A DNA stretch of 64,000 bases from assembly GCA_964371615.1 (NCBI GenBank), contig CAYJMS010000001.1, positions 868,001-932,000 on the forward strand, written 5' to 3'. This DNA is from SpSt-333 sp964371615. GTDB taxonomy: Bacteria > Bacteroidota > Ignavibacteria > UBA10030 > UBA8401. Shown piece by piece: positions 60,374-64,000 of this stretch. The notes below the pieces were generated by a model. The model did not search any database. It saw only the letters and a list, made by a program, of their open reading frames with translations, and was not told the origin of the DNA. Made by a program: the position numbers and the translations under genes. Every line of letters begins with the position of its first letter. Position 1 is the stretch's first letter.

Positions 60374-62436
60374 TGAAGAAATTCTTGATCACATATCTTT
60401 GTGCGTTGTTGGCTGTGCCTATTGGTCTTGAAGCCCAATCCGATACGCTGGTTGCGTCACCCTCACTGACGTTATCCCGCGGGAAACTGTGGCATAGTGT
60501 CTTTAACGGCAAAAGCGGTCCGAATTTTGCCAATTGGGGGAGACGCGGTGTTGGTTTGGACTGGCCGGGATTCGACGAAACCTGGATCAATGAGGATATC
60601 GGAGGTCCCGCGTCGTATCTTGCGACAGGCGGATTGATGATCGGTGCAAAAAAACAGGGAGATTCGATCATTGCCGTCGAAGATTGGTCGATCTATGGTT
60701 CTACGATCTCCACCGAAGTCAATTCAAAATATAAATTAAAAGTACATCGGCACCTGTATCCTGACGGTGAAAATTGGGGAATGGTGAAGAATAAAAAAGC
60801 GGGCGAAGAAGTGATCGAGACAGTGTGGGAATATAATCCCGGATATTTTTCACAAGTCGATCAGAACCTGCTCTTTCCGGTACTGCCGCTCAGAATCACG
60901 CGGCGGATTCATCAATGGAACGGATCAAAGCGTGACGAAAACTACATCATCTATGATTATATCATTAAAAATGTTTCGAACGAATTTCCTTCCCTCAACG
61001 GCAGTGTTGTCGATACACTGTTCGATCTTCGTATCGTCTTGAACTATGCATTGCAGGCAAATTCACGGGCATGGACGGTGTTGTTTCCGCAATTATCACC
61101 CGGATCCCGTAATCTCTTCTTTGACAGGGATAGCACCAACAGGGTGACCCGCGTTCGGGCGGGGGATTACAAAGATGAACAGGGAGATGAGTCGTTCATG
61201 TTTGCTTCGACGCAAGGATACCGGATTAACGGCAATCCATCCGGTGAGTTTTTGGCACCGGCAATTGCCGGCGTGAAATTATTGTACGCATCGCCGGAAT
61301 CGCGTTACAATGAGCCGTCTCTGGTCAGCCGGTATGGATGGTCTGCCGGCAGCAATTCTGTCGATCTGAGCGGACCGTTAACCAATATAGGATCATTGGA
61401 AGCCCGATATAATTTTGTCGGGGACATCGCCCGTGCCAACGCATTTGTTACGGATTACGCCGACCCGACATATGCCGGGCGGGCAAGAATGTGGTCGATG
61501 ATGCAACTCGGTCCGTGGACAATCGCTCCCGGTGACTCCATCCGCATCGGTATCGCTGAAATTGTCGATGGCCCGGCCGATTCGCTGTTATTCGACGCGA
61601 AAAAACGAAGTCTACTCACAACCGAAGCGCCGCTGCAATTTACCCGGTCTATGAATTTTGCACAGCAAACATGGCAGTTCAATTTCGATCATCCCGATCC
61701 TCCGGTTGCTCCGCCATTTAAAGTCGATTACATACGCACATTGGGAAAATTTTCAGCAACGGAAATCACCTGGGGAAACGATCATGAATCCATTCCGGAT
61801 CCCGACGACGGTACGCTGGATCTGATCGGGTACCGGCTTTATCGTTCATATCATCTTCCGACCGGACCATGGATTCCTATTGGAGACATTAAAAAGGGAG
61901 ATCCGGTACGGTACAACGGCACGTCGGGACAGTATGCATTTATCGATTCCACCGGCGATATCGGCACGAATTACTATTATGCGCTTACAGCGTACGATAC
62001 CGGCAAAACGTCCTGGCCCATCAGTCCGGGTACGATCTTCCAGCCGGGCGGAACCGCTGCCAGACGAGTTCCTCCGCTTGAATCTTCGATTTTTGCAAAC
62101 AGAATGAGCCGGCCATTTAGAATGACCGTTGCACCGTCATCACAACTTGATGAAATTCTTGTTGTGCCCAATCCGTTTATTATCGCCCGGGGAGCATCGC
62201 AGGCAGGCAGCGGTGACGATATCTTATTTACCAATGTGCCGAATCCCTGCACGCTCCGGATTTATACCGTTCGCGGAGATCTTGTGAAAACAATTGATGT
62301 TCCGGATGGTACTGGTGGTATTGTGTCGTGGAATCAACAGACGGACTTTGGTCAATTTGCTGAAAGTGGAATATATATTTTTCATGCCGATTCTCCTCTG
62401 GGGAAAAAGGTTGGGAAGTTTGCCATAATACGATGA
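60373..62436 (+). CDS. Secreted/outer-membrane protein linked to TonB receptor
   Basis: A 687-residue exported protein (signal peptide ending GLEA, Gln next). Beta-rich body with no recognised catalytic motif; C-terminal part from about residue 600 has TLRIYTVRGDLVKTIDV and GIYIFHADSPLGKKVGKFAI, a FlgD-like/T9SS-like sorting fold. Start fixed by the signal peptide; overlaps the receptor stop. It may be a surface partner of the receptor and a T9SS substrate. Confidence 0.75.
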   Translation: MKKFLITYLCALLAVPIGLEAQSDTLVASPSLTLSRGKLWHSVFNGKSGPNFANWGRRGVGLDWPGFDETWINEDIGGPASYLATGGLMIGAKKQGDSIIAVEDWSIYGSTISTEVNSKYKLKVHRHLYPDGENWGMVKNKKAGEEVIETVWEYNPGYFSQVDQNLLFPVLPLRITRRIHQWNGSKRDENYIIYDYIIKNVSNEFPSLNGSVVDTLFDLRIVLNYALQANSRAWTVLFPQLSPGSRNLFFDRDSTNRVTRVRAGDYKDEQGDESFMFASTQGYRINGNPSGEFLAPAIAGVKLLYASPESRYNEPSLVSRYGWSAGSNSVDLSGPLTNIGSLEARYNFVGDIARANAFVTDYADPTYAGRARMWSMMQLGPWTIAPGDSIRIGIAEIVDGPADSLLFDAKKRSLLTTEAPLQFTRSMNFAQQTWQFNFDHPDPPVAPPFKVDYIRTLGKFSATEITWGNDHESIPDPDDGTLDLIGYRLYRSYHLPTGPWIPIGDIKKGDPVRYNGTSGQYAFIDSTGDIGTNYYYALTAYDTGKTSWPISPGTIFQPGGTAARRVPPLESSIFANRMSRPFRMTVAPSSQLDEILVVPNPFIIARGASQAGSGDDILFTNVPNPCTLRIYTVRGDLVKTIDVPDGTGGIVSWNQQTDFGQFAESGIYIFHADSPLGKKVGKFAIIR

Positions 62437-63374
62437 ACAGACTATTTGCTATAGTGTTATTGACATGCTTTGTTCTGTCAGCCGGAAATGCCCAGGAGTT
62501 TCGGAGTACGGCAACGGCGGGATTTGTCTTTTTAGAAATACCGATGACCGCCCGTTCCGCTGCATTGAGCGAGGCGACGGTGGCGTTAACCGATGTCGGC
62601 GCATCGGGAATATTCGTGAATCCGGCGGCGATCGGATTCATGACTGGAACCCATTCGTATTCATTTTCGTCGGCGCGCTGGTTTGCCGATATTAACCACT
62701 ATGGTGCCAGTTATGCACTCTCCACCGACGCAGGAAATTTCGGCATTAGCGCGACCGTGTTGGATTACGGAACAATGCCGTTGACGGTGCGAATCGGAGG
62801 TGAACGATCTTTTGCACCGATCGGAACTTTTTCCGCACAGGCGACGGCGATCGGTGCCGTATACTCCCGCGCATTGACGGACAGATTTTCATTCGGCGTC
62901 GGATTCAAGTATATCGACGAAAAAATATATCAGTATGGCGCTTCAAATATCGTGTTCGACGGCGGCATCATTTATTATACCGGTTTCGAATCGCTGCGGC
63001 TCGGCGCCAGCATGGTGAACTTCGGCACCAATGCACAGTTCATCAACGATCCCTTCAAAATGCCGACACTGCTGCGGATCGGTTTTGCGGGGGAAGTAAT
63101 CGGTTCCATGGAATCTGATTTTCGCGTTACCACCGTGGCCGAAGCATTACATCCCAGCGATGCACCCGAACGGGTAAACGCGGGTGTCGAACTCTGTTGG
63201 AACAAAATGGTCACCGCACGGGGCGGCTATAAATTCTTTTATGATGAAGAGACATATAATGTTGGCATCGGTCTTAACGGGCATCACCTGATTCCTGTTG
63301 AGATCGATTTTGCACTCTCTAATTACGGCAGGCTCGGTAATATTCTACGCCTGACCATATCGGGAACTCTGTAA
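62433..63374 (+). CDS. PorV/PorQ-like outer-membrane protein
   Basis: A 313-residue outer-membrane protein of the PorV/UPF0164 family: signal peptide ending GNA (Gln next), conserved TARSAALSEATVALTDVGAS and FVNPAA near the N-terminus, and a beta-barrel. PorV carries T9SS cargo at the outer membrane. It overlaps the previous gene by four bases, which suggests that the receptor-associated proteins use this variant for export. Confidence 0.85.
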   Translation: MNRLFAIVLLTCFVLSAGNAQEFRSTATAGFVFLEIPMTARSAALSEATVALTDVGASGIFVNPAAIGFMTGTHSYSFSSARWFADINHYGASYALSTDAGNFGISATVLDYGTMPLTVRIGGERSFAPIGTFSAQATAIGAVYSRALTDRFSFGVGFKYIDEKIYQYGASNIVFDGGIIYYTGFESLRLGASMVNFGTNAQFINDPFKMPTLLRIGFAGEVIGSMESDFRVTTVAEALHPSDAPERVNAGVELCWNKMVTARGGYKFFYDEETYNVGIGLNGHHLIPVEIDFALSNYGRLGNILRLTISGTL

Positions 63375-63378
63375 ATCA

Positions 63379-64000
63379 ATGATCCGTCTGCTTCGATATA
63401 TCGCAATGGTGGTTGTTGCAATAGGAACTGTAACGGCACAGATCCAGACCGTCGAATTGTACGGATCGGGAGCACTGTCTATCGATAAGCGATTCCAGGT
63501 AACGGAAGCAACAGCGATTGGCGGGGGAGTAAAATTACAGTATGGACTTGTCGGTGATCTGTCGATCATCCTCGATGCCGGTTACGGCAAGTATTCAATT
63601 GAACAGACAAACGAAGTACAACAATGGGGATGGACAATCTGGGAACGACGGTACAGAAACTGGGTCAATATCTACTCTGCCGATACGGCCAATTTCTCGA
63701 GCAAGGTCATTTCCGTTCAGACCATGGATGTACTGCCGGTTTCACTCCACCTCGCCTATCGCATTGAACTGGCAACGGATTTCGATATTCGTCCGACGGT
63801 CGGCATTGGGATAGATTTCTTTACCAGAAAATTGTACCACGAAGAGACGTGGACGAGAAAATACCCTGCGGATGGCTATCAATTTACCTATTCGTATCAC
63901 AATTTTGCTCCCTATAAGTACGGTAATCCGGTATTCCTTACCGCTGGAGCAGCGGCGCGGTTCAGGGTTTCGGGATTGATTGTGCTGCATGCCGAGTGTG
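63379..64000 (+). CDS. Outer-membrane beta-barrel protein (truncated by window)
   Basis: A frame starting MIRLLRYIAMVVVAIGTVTA (Gln next) and remaining open to the right edge, 207 residues visible. Amphipathic strands and a Gly/aromatic pattern (GGGVKLQYGLVGDLSI; FDIRPTVGIGIDFF) suggest a small barrel. It starts four bases after the PorV-like gene and belongs to the same operon. The C-terminus is not in view. Confidence 0.7.
   Translation, partial: MIRLLRYIAMVVVAIGTVTAQIQTVELYGSGALSIDKRFQVTEATAIGGGVKLQYGLVGDLSIILDAGYGKYSIEQTNEVQQWGWTIWERRYRNWVNIYSADTANFSSKVISVQTMDVLPVSLHLAYRIELATDFDIRPTVGIGIDFFTRKLYHEETWTRKYPADGYQFTYSYHNFAPYKYGNPVFLTAGAAARFRVSGLIVLHAEC

Noticed and set aside
57353..64000. 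SusC/SusD polysaccharide utilisation locus
   Set aside because: No SusD-like lipoprotein next to the receptor and no glycoside hydrolases.

Overview
The window looks like chromosomal DNA of a Gram-negative member of the Bacteroidota/Chlorobiota/Ignavibacteriota (FCB) group, and the assignment to the Ignavibacteria side is only an inference. Evidence: a fused lpxC-fabZ gene, C-terminal type IX secretion sorting domains (NYPNPFNPTT type), a PorV-like protein, a TonB receptor with a carboxypeptidase-regulatory-like N-domain, and signal peptides that almost all end in Ala/Ser followed by Gln. Perfect or near -35/-10 promoters rather than the Bacteroidia -33/-7 type argue against classical Bacteroidia.

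Positions 1-22400 are visibly AT-rich and form an accessory region bounded by tyrosine recombinases (1172 and 21272). It holds a RadC-like protein, small hypothetical genes, an ORC/CDC6-like ATPase, and a compact operon (6510-15901) in which a type III-like methyltransferase and a type III-like helicase-nuclease are separated by a 1097-residue membrane-anchored KAP-type P-loop NTPase and preceded by a small lipoprotein and a 107-residue protein. A TPR protein and a replication/excision module (Cys-rich protein, small genes, primase/helicase-like ATPase, excisionase-like HTH, integrase) follow. Two near-identical hairpins with GTAA loops lie between the small genes at 18.9-19.2 kb.

Positions 22.4-23.7 kb are a junction: two tRNA-Arg genes (TCG and CCG), a small GIY-YIG nuclease gene directly behind the second, and two further copies of the tRNA 3' end, one of them split by a 76-77 base palindromic insertion, each followed by octamer tandem repeats.

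Positions 23743-32606 encode a multiheme cytochrome electron conduit: a 13-heme cytochrome fused to a cytochrome b membrane domain, a NapC/NirT-like 7-heme protein, a small c554-like cytochrome, an outer-membrane beta-barrel, a 14-heme cytochrome and two multiheme lipoproteins, about 51 heme sites in all. The simplest reading is quinol oxidation at the inner membrane and electron export through a porin-cytochrome complex.

Positions 32.7-64 kb are core and envelope functions: an esterase, purK-purE and a flavoprotein (minus strand); an envelope-assembly operon uppS-bamA-ompH-ompH-lpxD-lpxC/fabZ-lpxA-lipoyl transferase-panB; a TetR-controlled efflux operon of membrane fusion lipoprotein, two ABC ATPases and two permeases with a consensus promoter, candidate operator and leader terminator; a patatin-Omp85 fusion; and a set of secreted or outer-membrane proteins (T9SS cargo, TonB receptor, PorV-like protein, truncated barrel) running off the right edge.
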